Positions 35,605-44,935 of a DNA stretch of 64,000 nucleotides are shown here, in pieces. Below the pieces are notes generated by a model. That model worked only from the letters and a program-made list of their open reading frames with translations, had not been told where the DNA came from and did not search any database. A program made the translations under genes and the position numbers. This DNA is from JAGOMX01 sp041738135. GTDB taxonomy: Bacteria > Pseudomonadota > Alphaproteobacteria > JAGOMX01. The number at the start of each line of letters is the position of its first letter. Position 1 is the stretch's first letter. The stretch covers positions 4,829-68,828 of the forward strand of contig JBGSQK010000063.1 in the NCBI GenBank assembly GCA_041738135.1, read 5' to 3'.

Positions 35605-36750
35605 ATGTTAATTAGAATTTTGTTATGTTTGTCAGTATTCAATATTGTGTGCACGTCTGACGTAAGTGCCAGTAAGGTCGGTGTGTTTTGTGACGGACCT
35701 GGGTCATCATATATTGATCCAGAATCAATTATGCTGAAACCGATCAAAACCCTCAATAATAAGGGGGTGCAGTTTAATCATCTGGGGCCATTTGAAGAGC
35801 ATTTCTTAGAAGACTGTGCGTCTGCTGAGAGAAATATCGTCGGTACACCATCAAATGGTTTTCCTGGCGCCAATATACTTATGTTGGGTGAAGCTTTTGG
35901 CAGAATGCCTTTGAAGGTTTATCGTCAGACCATTTTCGCAAACATTTATGCCAACGACCTTTCAGCAGATAATCTTAGCCATTTGGTCAAAAAAATTGCG
36001 ATCATGAAAAATGAAGGTTCTGTCGTTGAAAAATGTATGGCAGGCAGAATTTATCCTGTAGTGGGTGATTGCTTAGATTTGAATGCCAATGAGCAGATAA
36101 CAAAATTGCTTTATAACGGGGCATTGAACAATAGCATGGACCTAATCATATGTTCAAATGTGATACATTTTTTTGATGGTCAGAGGCTTCTCCAGTTCTT
36201 TTTGAATACATATAACTGGTTAAAGCCAGGCGGTAGAGCCCATATTTTATGCCGATCAAAGTTAGAAGCTCCAAGATTAGACAGCTGCACTTCTTCAGGA
36301 GTAATTATGATTTATGTGAGTAGCATTCTTATGAATGCAGCCATTAAAAATAGGGTATGCATGCTTCCTGGTTTATTTAAGGAATCTTGGCTGGACGAGG
36401 CAGAAAGAAAAAGAGCTGGTTGTAATATTACAATTCAAGAGCGGACATTGAAGCTCTTTGCTAAGAAGATGGGATTCGAGGTCGCATGTAGTAAAACATA
36501 TTCAAACGTGACTGTGAGAGGTAGCAATGTGCTCGATTTTGCAGAGGATGCTGATGGAATGTTTTGTGGTCTTGTTTTGGTTAAGCCAAAAAAAGCTGGT
36601 GACAAAGTAATCTCAGAAAAGGATCTGGACCCTAATTTTGTCCAAGATTGCCTGACGTCAGAAGCGAAAATGGCCTCATTTGTGGCTAACAACTTTGTGT
36701 TTACTACTGAAGCACCTTGGTTGGTTCCTAAGGGTTCTAAACGAAAATAA
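35605..36750 (+). CDS. exported SAM-dependent methyltransferase-like protein
   Basis: A 381-residue protein. Residues 1-22 are a signal peptide (LLCLSVFNIVCTSDVSAS). Residues about 85-215 have the order of class I methyltransferase motifs: ANILMLGEAFGR (motif I, with an unusual G-E-A-F-G instead of G-x-G-x-G), the acidic loop YANDLSADNL, VVGDCLDL, DLIICSNVIHFF and WLKPGGRAHI. A second half of about 160 residues includes TSGVIMIYVSS and a Lys-rich end GSKRK. AGGA lies 8 bases upstream. An exported methyltransferase would have no SAM in the periplasm, so action in a host cell is the natural inference; catalysis is unproven. Confidence 0.8.
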   Translation: MLIRILLCLSVFNIVCTSDVSASKVGVFCDGPGSSYIDPESIMLKPIKTLNNKGVQFNHLGPFEEHFLEDCASAERNIVGTPSNGFPGANILMLGEAFGRMPLKVYRQTIFANIYANDLSADNLSHLVKKIAIMKNEGSVVEKCMAGRIYPVVGDCLDLNANEQITKLLYNGALNNSMDLIICSNVIHFFDGQRLLQFFLNTYNWLKPGGRAHILCRSKLEAPRLDSCTSSGVIMIYVSSILMNAAIKNRVCMLPGLFKESWLDEAERKRAGCNITIQERTLKLFAKKMGFEVACSKTYSNVTVRGSNVLDFAEDADGMFCGLVLVKPKKAGDKVISEKDLDPNFVQDCLTSEAKMASFVANNFVFTTEAPWLVPKGSKRK

Positions 36751-36755
36751 TATTC

Positions 36756-37388
36756 TTAAGTATTTTGCGTTTGGATAACCAAATCGTCGCCCCGTTGCAC
36801 AACATCCACGCGTCTAGCCACTTGTGCGGATAGATTCTGCACCAAATAAGCTTGAATGGTGCGGGGAGTTAATTCATCTTCCATGCGACCGTTTTGGATG
36901 ATGTCGCGCACATCTTCGTGTAAGGTGATGAGCCTTCCGGATAATATGAGCTGTAGTTGCGGTTCGGGATGATTGCCAGTACTGACAGTAATGGTTCCGC
37001 CATAGGGGAGGGCCTCAAGGCTAACGGAAAAAAGATTTGCCAGAAGCTGCGCCCAAACCTTAAGAAGGGCTTGATCCGACAAGTAAGCTTCCGGAAAGTC
37101 TATGGTGTAGGTATACTTTTTTGGATCGACAGCCTGCGACAACATATTTTGAATTTCGTTTAAGCTAGAGAGCGTGGATGACGCACCTATACCGAATGCA
37201 AATCTATATAGCATGAGTCTTCTGGCGCATTCAGCTGCACTCAACCTGAGAAGGTCAATGATCTCACCATAGTCACCATCTTTTTGTTCTTCAAGGAGCT
37301 CTAGACCGCTGAGAACGGCACCCACAGGGGTTATCAAGTCATGACAGATACGTGAGCACAATAAGCGACCGGAATATAAATCTTTCAC
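36756..37388 (-). CDS. chpT: histidine phosphotransferase ChpT
   Basis: A 210-residue ChpT. It relays phosphate from CckA to CtrA and CpdR in the alphaproteobacterial cell-cycle phosphorelay. The phosphorylated His is in LLCSRICHDLITPVGAV, followed by the second helix of the four-helix dimerisation domain and a degenerate GHKL-like domain. The start is GTG 37388, because GGAGG (37394-37398) lies 5 bases upstream; this also gives the usual N-terminus. CckA and CtrA are not in the window. It is divergent from the M23 peptidase gene. Confidence 0.93.
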   Translation of the reverse strand: MKDLYSGRLLCSRICHDLITPVGAVLSGLELLEEQKDGDYGEIIDLLRLSAAECARRLMLYRFAFGIGASSTLSSLNEIQNMLSQAVDPKKYTYTIDFPEAYLSDQALLKVWAQLLANLFSVSLEALPYGGTITVSTGNHPEPQLQLILSGRLITLHEDVRDIIQNGRMEDELTPRTIQAYLVQNLSAQVARRVDVVQRGDDLVIQTQNT

Positions 37389-37559
37389 TTTAGCCTCCAA
37401 ATTTTTTTGCGAGCGGTAAGCCTTGCCTGAAGGGCGTTACCAGCTATCTCTTTGAAATGAGTATACTCTAATTTAAATAAAATGACAGCTATCTCTTGCA
37501 TGTTAATACACTTTTAATGTAAGTTTGACAGTGAGAGTTAACCCAACATAAGAGAGCCA

Positions 37560-38882
37560 ATGAAGCGCAACGACATCCATCGCTGGTCAGCAAGTGCAGT
37601 ATGTTTCCTGTTAGCCATAACCCTAACTTCCTATGAGTTCTATACTCATTTCAGCGAACCCGAAGAGGTTGAACCCATTGTGGTGGCCGAAGTTGAGACA
37701 CTGCAAGTCACGCCCGTGGAAGAGGTGGATCTCGTTACCACAGTTAGTCTTAAAGTAGGTGAGGGGGATACTCTTGCCAGTATATTGAAGCGTAGTAAAA
37801 TTTCTTCACAAGAAATTCATCTGCTTACCAAATCAATTCGTGAGCATTATAAGCCTAAAGATTTAAAACCAGGTCTTGAGATTGAGGTGACACTGGAAAA
37901 ATTAAGTCAAGATGATCCTAATCCTATAATTCAGGAGCTTAAGGTCAGGCCTTCATTAGAGTATGAAGTTACTGCCGTTCGTACGGATAAAAACACTTTC
38001 GAATGCGAAAAGCGGCCCATACGTCTGATCGAAGAACGCCGTTGGGCAGAGGCCACCATTGATGGCAGCCTCTCTGAAGCAGCCAACCGAAGTGGCGTGC
38101 CTCATCAAATTCTGCAGAACATGATCACTGCCTTTAGTCATACTGTGGACTTTCAGCGCGGCATTAAAGAGGGTGACAAGTTTGGATTGATGTATACCGT
38201 TTTCACGGATCCAGAAACTGGACGTCAACGTCCGGGTAGTTTGTTGTATGGTGCTTTGACCACTGACGGTAAGCCAAATCACATTTACCGCTATAAACCA
38301 AAGAACGGTGTTTTGGGCTATTACAATGAAAAGGGCGAGAGCTTAGGCAAAAGTAAGGGCCTCATGAAGACTCCTGTGGATGGTGCGCGTCTTTCCAGCG
38401 GTTTTGGTCACAGGCATCATCCTGTTCTAGGATACACAAAGCATCACAAGGGCGTAGACTTCGCATGCCCCGTAGGTACACCAATCATGGCCGCCGGTGA
38501 TGGCGTTGTTGAGCATGTGGGCATGCGTGGGGCTTACGGAAACTATGTGCGTATTCGTCATAACAATGGTTATAAGACTGCTTATGCGCACTTGAGCCGT
38601 TATGCTAAGGACTTGCGTCGTGGTCAGCACGTGAGCCAAGGTAAGATTATTGGTTATGTGGGTAAAACAGGTCGCACCACCGGTGCTCACCTGCATTATG
38701 AAGTATTGGTCGCTGACAAGCAGATCAATCCGTTAAGCGTAAAAGCTATGCCTGCTGCTAAACTCACTGGCAAGCAGAATGAAGATTTCCAACGGACAAA
38801 ACGCGACTGTGATCAGCAATATGCGAAGCTGAAGGAGAGCACAGCGCTTGCCTATGCCGGCGATGGTGCGAATCGCGGGTAA
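37560..38882 (+). CDS. M23-family peptidoglycan endopeptidase
   Basis: A 440-residue protein with an N-terminal membrane anchor or uncleaved signal (about 11-28), an OapA/LysM-like region (about 55-110), a linker domain, and a C-terminal LytM domain (about 280-400). Zinc ligands are visible in HHKGVDFA (His and Asp) and GAHLHYEV (H-x-H). All catalytic residues are present, so it should cut peptide crosslinks in peptidoglycan or, if acting like MepM/NlpD, during growth or division. GAGAG is upstream of the ATG. A type A repeat remnant follows the gene. Confidence 0.95.
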   Translation: MKRNDIHRWSASAVCFLLAITLTSYEFYTHFSEPEEVEPIVVAEVETLQVTPVEEVDLVTTVSLKVGEGDTLASILKRSKISSQEIHLLTKSIREHYKPKDLKPGLEIEVTLEKLSQDDPNPIIQELKVRPSLEYEVTAVRTDKNTFECEKRPIRLIEERRWAEATIDGSLSEAANRSGVPHQILQNMITAFSHTVDFQRGIKEGDKFGLMYTVFTDPETGRQRPGSLLYGALTTDGKPNHIYRYKPKNGVLGYYNEKGESLGKSKGLMKTPVDGARLSSGFGHRHHPVLGYTKHHKGVDFACPVGTPIMAAGDGVVEHVGMRGAYGNYVRIRHNNGYKTAYAHLSRYAKDLRRGQHVSQGKIIGYVGKTGRTTGAHLHYEVLVADKQINPLSVKAMPAAKLTGKQNEDFQRTKRDCDQQYAKLKESTALAYAGDGANRG

Positions 38883-38946
38883 TGTTGTTGATCTGTAGAT
38901 GCAGTCCCCCTCGATTTACGTAAAAAGTAGACAATTCCCAAAATAC

Positions 38947-39029
38947 GTCATCCAGAGCGCAGCTCCGCATAGCGGAGTAAGCGTGGGATCCAGCAAATGA
39001 GCGTCGCGTAGCGACTTCCGTATAGACAT
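38947..39029. repeat. partial palindromic repeat, type A relative
   Basis: CGTCATCC...GGGATCCAGC resembles the outer end of the type A elements. It has an internal CTCCG/CGGAG hairpin (38963-38977) and a GTCGC/GCGAC hairpin followed by TATAGA (39003-39027). The second outer arm is missing. Confidence 0.6.
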
Positions 39030-39113
39030 ATGGAACCGCATGAGTGCTGTCGTTAACAATATATTATTCATTTTCTGCCACACTGGTTACATGAATTCAA
39101 CGAGGCGTATGAA

Positions 39114-40088
39114 ATGAAAGCTATTGTTTGCAAGGAATGGGGGCTGCCAGAAACACTGGTGATCGAAGATTTCCCTTCACAAAACCCTGGTCCAGGTGAA
39201 GTTAAAATTCGCATCCGGGCTGCAGGTGTAAATTTCCCAGACTATCTCATCATACAAAAAAAGTACCAAATCCAGCCGCCATTGCCTTTTACGCCAGGTA
39301 GTGAAGTGGCCGGTGAAGTTATGGCTGTAGGGGAAGGTGTTACGCATGTGAAGCCCGGGGATAGAGTAAGCGCGTTCTGCAATCTAGGTGGCTTTGCTGA
39401 AGAAGTCATCGTCCTTGCGCCTGTTGCACAAGTTTTGCCAGCCAGTGTAAGTTTTGAAGTGGCTGCTGCATTTTCTCTTACCTACGGGACCTCCATGCAT
39501 GCCATTAAGGAGCGTGCTGTTATTCAACCAGGGGAAACCATGTTGGTTCTAGGGGCAGCCGGTGGAGTAGGGATTGCTGCTATCGAAATCGGTAAGGCCC
39601 TGGGCGCTCGGGTTATTGCGGCCGCTTCATCAGATGAAAGGATGGAGGCGTGCAAAGCGCATGGCGCTGACGAAGTCATCAACTATGAAGCGGAAGACTT
39701 GCGTGCCGCCATCAAGCGCGTCAATAACGATAAACCCGTAGATGTGGTCTACGACGCCGTAGGTGGCAAATTCGCTGAACCAGCCGTCAGGTCACTGGCC
39801 TGGAAGGGACGCTATCTCATCGTCGGTTTTGCCAGTGGGGATATTCCTTCCATCCCACTCAATCTTTTGTTGCTAAAAGGCAGTTCGTTGGTAGGCGTGT
39901 TCTGGGGAGACTTCGCCAAACGCGAGCCTGAGAAAAATGCTGCCAACATACTAGAGCTGGCTAACTGGCTGAAAGAGGGTAAGCTCAACCCACTGGTTAG
40001 TCATACCTACAAGCTAGAGGATACAGCGCAAGCACTCATTGATCTATCCAATCGTAAAGTGACTGGTAAGGCCGTTATATTGCCTTAG
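39114..40088 (+). CDS. quinone oxidoreductase-like MDR-family NADPH oxidoreductase
   Basis: A 324-residue zinc-free medium-chain dehydrogenase/reductase. The NADPH-binding loop is LVLGAAGGVGIAAIEI (about 145-160) and the N-terminal PGPGEVKIRIRAAGVNFPD is typical of the QOR group; the zinc ligands of true alcohol dehydrogenases are absent. It should reduce quinones or enals. GAGG lies 9 bases upstream of ATG 39114, and an earlier ATG at 39109 runs straight into a stop. No operon partner; the zinc-type relative at 40198 converges on it. Confidence 0.93.
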   Translation: MKAIVCKEWGLPETLVIEDFPSQNPGPGEVKIRIRAAGVNFPDYLIIQKKYQIQPPLPFTPGSEVAGEVMAVGEGVTHVKPGDRVSAFCNLGGFAEEVIVLAPVAQVLPASVSFEVAAAFSLTYGTSMHAIKERAVIQPGETMLVLGAAGGVGIAAIEIGKALGARVIAAASSDERMEACKAHGADEVINYEAEDLRAAIKRVNNDKPVDVVYDAVGGKFAEPAVRSLAWKGRYLIVGFASGDIPSIPLNLLLLKGSSLVGVFWGDFAKREPEKNAANILELANWLKEGKLNPLVSHTYKLEDTAQALIDLSNRKVTGKAVILP

Positions 40089-40197
40089 ATGGTGATATGG
40101 AATTTAGCAATCATATGATTTTTTTTTTGGCCAGTTTTTTTATAAACTTCCCGGTCATTGCGTTTACCCATAAGTATGATTAATAACAATATGCGTG

Positions 40198-41202
40198 CTA
40201 CATTACCAACACCCCAGCCCCCTTAAAGTAGTCATACTTGAGAGCACAAAGCGCCTCGTTGGCTTCGCTTAGGGGAAACGTGGTTACATGAGCTTTTATG
40301 CCGATTTTAGCTGCATGTTCCAGAAAACGGATGCCGTCTTGGCGGGTATTGTTAGTGACGCTTTTGATGAGTCTCTCGCCATAGAGGATGTCATAGGAAA
40401 AGCTGGGGACGGGACTCATGTGGATGCCGGCTAATATGAGGCGGCCGTCTTTGTCTAGTGCTTCTAAGGCTGGTGGGATTATGTCTCCAGCAGGTGCGAA
40501 TACAACGGATGCGTCTAAAAGGGTAGGGGGCTGCTCGACTATGCCACCAACCCAGGTGGCGCCTAGGTTTTCGGCTAAGGTTCGGTGTTCTTTTTCGCGG
40601 GTGCACACATATACATCTGCGCCCCAGGCTCGTAATAGTTGGATCGCGATGTGGCCTGCGGCGCCGAAGCCATAGATACCAATGCGTCTGCCTGACCAAT
40701 CGGGTATGTTCATCATGCGCAAGGACCGGTAGCCTATGATACCGCCGCATAATAAGGGGGCTGCCTGAATATCCGAAAAGCCGTCAGGGAGTTTATATAA
40801 AAACTGGGAGGCAGCAGTCATATATTCAGCATACCCTCCCTGGGCTGTCCAGCCTGAAAAGACAGCTTTATCGCAAAGATTTTCACGGCCACTGGTACAG
40901 AATTTGCAGATGCCGCAGGTGGCTTCAAGCCAAGCTACTCCTAAGCGTTCGCCTTTATTGAAACCCTGAACGTCTTTTCCGCATTGAACCACCTCGCCCA
41001 CCACTTGGTGTCCGGGTATGGTGGGTGTCATCTTGAGGGGGAGGTCTCCTTCAATCACATGCAAGTCCGTGCGACATATGCCGCAGGCTTTGACCTTTAT
41101 TAACACCTGCCCAGCAGTGGGGACCGGGACGTTTGTATCTTCAAATTTCAGAGGATGATTTTTAATGTCATCCTGCCCATAAAGCATATGTGCTTTCATC
41201 AT
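40198..41202 (-). CDS. zinc-dependent alcohol dehydrogenase family protein
   Basis: A 334-residue MDR enzyme. The catalytic-zinc Cys is in CGICRTDLHVIEG with His-Glu in TIPGHQVVGEV; the structural-zinc cysteines are in CGICKFCTSGRENLC. The Rossmann loop is GIYGFGAAGHIAIQL. It fits the adh_fam_2 type of bacterial alcohol dehydrogenases. Substrate not predictable. The start has two Met codons in a row with no strong ribosome-binding site. Confidence 0.93.
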   Translation of the reverse strand: MMKAHMLYGQDDIKNHPLKFEDTNVPVPTAGQVLIKVKACGICRTDLHVIEGDLPLKMTPTIPGHQVVGEVVQCGKDVQGFNKGERLGVAWLEATCGICKFCTSGRENLCDKAVFSGWTAQGGYAEYMTAASQFLYKLPDGFSDIQAAPLLCGGIIGYRSLRMMNIPDWSGRRIGIYGFGAAGHIAIQLLRAWGADVYVCTREKEHRTLAENLGATWVGGIVEQPPTLLDASVVFAPAGDIIPPALEALDKDGRLILAGIHMSPVPSFSYDILYGERLIKSVTNNTRQDGIRFLEHAAKIGIKAHVTTFPLSEANEALCALKYDYFKGAGVLVM

Positions 41203-41347
41203 TCAGTTTCGCTCCGGTATGCGCTTTGAGCATAGTGTTTATGCCGAATTAACGTGTTTAAAAGATGGACAATTCAGCATATCCACTCTATATGTGTATT
41301 ATAGCCATAGAAGGTTATGGTTATACTAAGATAGAAAGGTTAGTATT

Positions 41348-42010
41348 ATGTTAAAGAAATTAGTACTCGTAGCAGGAATCTCGGCGATAGCGATGGCTCC
41401 GGTCTCAGCTGCTGAAGATTTTGAAGATTTAGGTGGTTTGGTGCCGCGCTCCGTAGCTGCTCAATTACAGCCTTTGGAAGTTGTTGAACTGGAGGTTGTC
41501 CGCCCAACTGCTGGTCAAATGGCTTATAAAGCCTATGACGGTGGTAAGGATCTGGCATTTGGCGCATATAGTGTTGCTAAGGCTGGTGGACGTTTGACAA
41601 AGAACGTTGTTCAAGCTGGCACAGCTGTAGCGGAGGCCCTTGCGGCTGCCGGTCAAGCGGTAACAGGAATTGTAAAACTTCCTGCAGGCGGTTTTGAAGA
41701 AGCCAATCCAAACTTTGCAAAAGCAAAAGTACATGGCGCAGAAGTTGTGACGAAGCTTAAGGCTGTTGTTGCAGATGCACCAAAGAACTTCGCAGATGTG
41801 AAGGATGGCTTGGTTCAAGGTTATGAAGGCGTCAAGAAATTTGGCGTTTCATGCTATGAAGCCGGTCGTGCAGTTGCTGAAAGCAGCCCTGCACAGACAG
41901 CATTTGCTGCTGTTAAAGCGGCTGGAACTAAGGTTGGTTCTTTCTTTGGGGATGTTTACTCCTTTGTAAGACATGGCTTTGGTCCTACATTTGAAAACGT
42001 TAAATTCTAG
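41348..42010 (+). CDS. exported Ala/Val-rich helical protein
   Basis: A 220-residue protein with a clear signal peptide (LVLVAGISAIAMAPVSAAE). The mature part is rich in Ala, Gly, Val and Lys with amphipathic helices in loose tandem (YKAYDGGKDLAFGAYSVAKA and similar), resembling apolipoprotein-like or phasin-like surface-binding helices. AAAGG lies 8 bases upstream and TATACT (41322-41327) could be the -10 box. A strong terminator follows, so it is monocistronic and probably well expressed. No family recognised. Confidence 0.88.
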   Translation: MLKKLVLVAGISAIAMAPVSAAEDFEDLGGLVPRSVAAQLQPLEVVELEVVRPTAGQMAYKAYDGGKDLAFGAYSVAKAGGRLTKNVVQAGTAVAEALAAAGQAVTGIVKLPAGGFEEANPNFAKAKVHGAEVVTKLKAVVADAPKNFADVKDGLVQGYEGVKKFGVSCYEAGRAVAESSPAQTAFAAVKAAGTKVGSFFGDVYSFVRHGFGPTFENVKF

Positions 42011-42026
42011 AGGAATTTAACTAAAG

Positions 42027-42061
42027 AAAAGCCCCCTGGAGAGATTCAGGGGGCTTTTTTT
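42027..42061 (+). terminator. Rho-independent terminator
   Basis: GCCCCCTG (42031-42038) pairs with CAGGGGGC (42047-42054), extended by A-T pairs, followed by seven T. Confidence 0.95.
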
Positions 42062-42081
42062 GTACCAAACTGATTTTTCGC

Positions 42082-42110
42082 TTGATTTTACCCCCGAAGC
42101 TGACTAAATT
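42082..42110 (+). promoter_or_regulatory. predicted tRNA-Ala promoter
   Basis: TTGATT, 17-base spacer, TAAATT (42105-42110), 11 bases before the mature tRNA end. Confidence 0.45.
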
Positions 42111-42121
42111 CGAACGATCCT

Positions 42122-42197
<76 letters not shown>

Positions 42198-42337
42198 TAT
42201 ATTTTATCTATTCAATGATTAAGTCAAATCACTATAAACCCATGGATTCTTAACGGTTTGTAAACTAATTCGCGCCATAATTTACTTATGGATCATAGGA
42301 TTTTGAGCTTTAAATAACTCATCCATGGAGAAAGTAA

Positions 42338-43627
42338 ATGATCAATGCGAATGCGCAGAAGATATCCATTTCTACTGAGCGGTTGACGGCCAGTCCTGAA
42401 GAAGTAGGAATTTGCTCTTCGCGGCTTGAGCGTATTAATGATCTGACATCATCCTACATTAATCAAGGTAAACTGGTAGGTACCATTTCGGCGGTTTCTC
42501 GACGTAATCAGTTAGTGCATATTCAGTGCTCAGGGCAGATGGATCTGGAAACTGGAAGGCCTATGCAAGAGGATGCCATATTTCGCATTTATTCCATGAC
42601 AAAACCGGTAACGAGCATTGCGCTCATGATCCTTTATGAGCGAGGTCATTTTCAATTAGATACGCCCATATCCAACTTCATACCAGAATTTAAAAATCCA
42701 CTGGTTTTTGTTGGCGGGACAGTCGATGAACCAATTACCGAAAATGCCAAACGGGAGATCACTATTCGAGATCTTTTGACACAGACATCTGGTCTAACTT
42801 ACGGTTTGTTTTCGGCGACACCTGTGGATCAAATGTATGCTAGAGCTGGCATCAATGTGGAGCATAACGAGGACACGGTGGGAGATTTGGTGAGGCGTGT
42901 GGCTAAGATTCCTTTGCTATTTTCCCCTGGGACCCAGTGGTGTTATAGTGTGGCCACTGACGTATTGGGTCACCTTATTGAAATCATTACAGGTCAACCA
43001 CTGGACAAGTTCTTCCAAAAAGAAATCTTTGATCCGTTGGGTATGGTGGATACGAGCTTTTATGTCCCTGTTAGCAAGCAAGATCGTTTTACCACAAACT
43101 ATTTGGACAGAAGTGCCATGCCACCTGAGCAGGCTGAGGAACATCCGGACCAACAACTGTTTCTCATGGATGATCCGCGCACTGGATATTATTCCAAGCC
43201 TCCCAAAAAGTTGATGGGTGGGGGTGGGCTTGTATCGACGGTGAGCGACTACATGAAGTTTGCCAGCATGCTTTTCAACAAAGGACGCTCCGGTAATGCC
43301 CAATTGGTGAGCCCGAAAACCATTGAGCTCATGACAAGCAACCACTTGAACGGCGACTTAAAAAGCATGTGTTTTCCTGGCGGAAGTGGTTTTGATCTAC
43401 CTGGCATTGGTTTTGGTTTGGGTTTTGGTGTGATGCTTGATCCGGCAAAAGCCAATAACTTAGGAACTCCGGGTGAATTCTATTGGGGTGGGGCGGCACA
43501 TACAACATTCTTCGTTGATCCAAAAGAAGAGTTGGTTGCCATGATGTTTACGCAAGTCTTTCCGCCCATGTTGTATGACACAGACTTGGAATTTAAGAGG
43601 GCTGTATATCAAGCTATCATTGATTAG
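42338..43627 (+). CDS. serine hydrolase, beta-lactamase/class C-like fold (copy 1)
   Basis: A 429-residue beta-lactamase-related serine hydrolase (EstB/LACT-1 type). The catalytic S-x-x-K is SMTKPVTS, the Tyr motif is WCYSVATDVLG and the third element is WGGAAHT. No signal peptide is seen, so it is probably cytoplasmic and more likely an esterase or peptidase than a resistance enzyme. The next gene starts 6 bases after its stop and encodes a close paralogue; a third, ruined copy follows. Tandem duplication within one transcript is the simplest reading. Confidence 0.93.
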   Translation: MINANAQKISISTERLTASPEEVGICSSRLERINDLTSSYINQGKLVGTISAVSRRNQLVHIQCSGQMDLETGRPMQEDAIFRIYSMTKPVTSIALMILYERGHFQLDTPISNFIPEFKNPLVFVGGTVDEPITENAKREITIRDLLTQTSGLTYGLFSATPVDQMYARAGINVEHNEDTVGDLVRRVAKIPLLFSPGTQWCYSVATDVLGHLIEIITGQPLDKFFQKEIFDPLGMVDTSFYVPVSKQDRFTTNYLDRSAMPPEQAEEHPDQQLFLMDDPRTGYYSKPPKKLMGGGGLVSTVSDYMKFASMLFNKGRSGNAQLVSPKTIELMTSNHLNGDLKSMCFPGGSGFDLPGIGFGLGFGVMLDPAKANNLGTPGEFYWGGAAHTTFFVDPKEELVAMMFTQVFPPMLYDTDLEFKRAVYQAIID

Positions 43628-43633
43628 GGGATT

Positions 43634-44935
43634 GTGATGGATATTATTAAGGCTGAAAAAGTTGGTATGAGTAGCGAGCGATTAAATCGTATAAATGAGC
43701 TAACGGATTCATACATTCAACAAGGAAAACTTGCGGGCACCGTTACGATGCTGGCGAGAAAAGGTGAGGTTGCTCATCTTCGGGCTTCTGGTCAGATGAG
43801 TACGGAAACGGGCGAGTCCATGAAGGAAGACTCTATCTTTCGCATCTATTCCATGACCAAGCCTGTTACATCTGTTGCCATTATGATCCTTTATGAGCGT
43901 GGGTATTTTCAACTGGATACACCGGTGTCTAAATTCATACCAGAATTTAAAGACCTGCAGGTCTTTGATGGGGGTACCATTGATGACTACAAAACCGTAA
44001 AGCCTCAGCGCGAAATGAATATGGCTGATTTATTGAAACATACATCGGGGCTTACCTATAGTATCCTGGTTGCATCAGTCGTGGATCGGCTTTATGTAAA
44101 GAATAATATTATGCCGGCCGTTGTTCCTGGACTTAGTTTGGAAGGCATGGTCAAACAGTTATCTCAAATGCCATTGCTGTTTTCCCCCGGTACAGCCTGG
44201 AATTACAGTGTTTCCACTGATGTACTGGGATATATCGTAGAAGTTATTTCAGGAAAAACACTAGCTGAATTTTTCAAAGAGGAAATTTTTGATCCCCTAG
44301 GTATGGATGACACCGGATTTCAAATTTCTCCTGATAAAATTAATCGCTTTACATCCAATTATATCCATCGACTGGCCGTACCAAGCTTAATGCCTAATGC
44401 TGATTTGGATTCATTGCCGGATAAAGCAATTTTTCTTATGGATGATGCTCAAAAAAGCGCCTACGCGAAGCCACCATCACTTTATAGTGGAGGCGGTGGC
44501 TTGATTTCTACAGCTGCGGATTATTATAAGTTTTTAAAAATGTTGCTCGATCAAGGTCGCGTCGGTAAGGATTTCATACTTAGCCCCAAAACGGTTCAGC
44601 TGATGAAAATGAATCATCTGCCAGGCGATATGAAGTCATTTCTGGCGACTCAGCATGTATCTAATAATAAGGTGGTCGGAGAAATTTCACCTGAAGGAAG
44701 TGGTTTCGGTTTGGGATTTAGCGTACTTATAGATCAGGCGAAAGCGGGATACACAGGATCTGTTGGAATATATTCATGGGGTGGAGCTGCGAGCACGTTT
44801 TTCTTCATTGATCCTAAAGAAGAGTTGGTGGCCATATTTTTAACGCAATTTATGCCATCGTCCATTTATCCTATCAGGAACCAGTTCAGAACCGCTGTAT
44901 ATCAGTCCATCATTGAATCAGAAGTTGAATCATGA
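43634..44935 (+). CDS. serine hydrolase, beta-lactamase/class C-like fold (copy 2)
   Basis: A 433-residue paralogue of the preceding protein, alike over the whole length. Catalytic S-x-x-K is SMTKPVTS, Tyr motif WNYSVSTDVLG, third element WGGAAST. It lacks a signal peptide. The insert LATQHVSNNKVVGEISPEGS is absent from copy 1. The stop overlaps the start of the degenerate third copy by ATGA. Substrate unknown. Confidence 0.93.
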   Translation: MMDIIKAEKVGMSSERLNRINELTDSYIQQGKLAGTVTMLARKGEVAHLRASGQMSTETGESMKEDSIFRIYSMTKPVTSVAIMILYERGYFQLDTPVSKFIPEFKDLQVFDGGTIDDYKTVKPQREMNMADLLKHTSGLTYSILVASVVDRLYVKNNIMPAVVPGLSLEGMVKQLSQMPLLFSPGTAWNYSVSTDVLGYIVEVISGKTLAEFFKEEIFDPLGMDDTGFQISPDKINRFTSNYIHRLAVPSLMPNADLDSLPDKAIFLMDDAQKSAYAKPPSLYSGGGGLISTAADYYKFLKMLLDQGRVGKDFILSPKTVQLMKMNHLPGDMKSFLATQHVSNNKVVGEISPEGSGFGLGFSVLIDQAKAGYTGSVGIYSWGGAASTFFFIDPKEELVAIFLTQFMPSSIYPIRNQFRTAVYQSIIESEVES

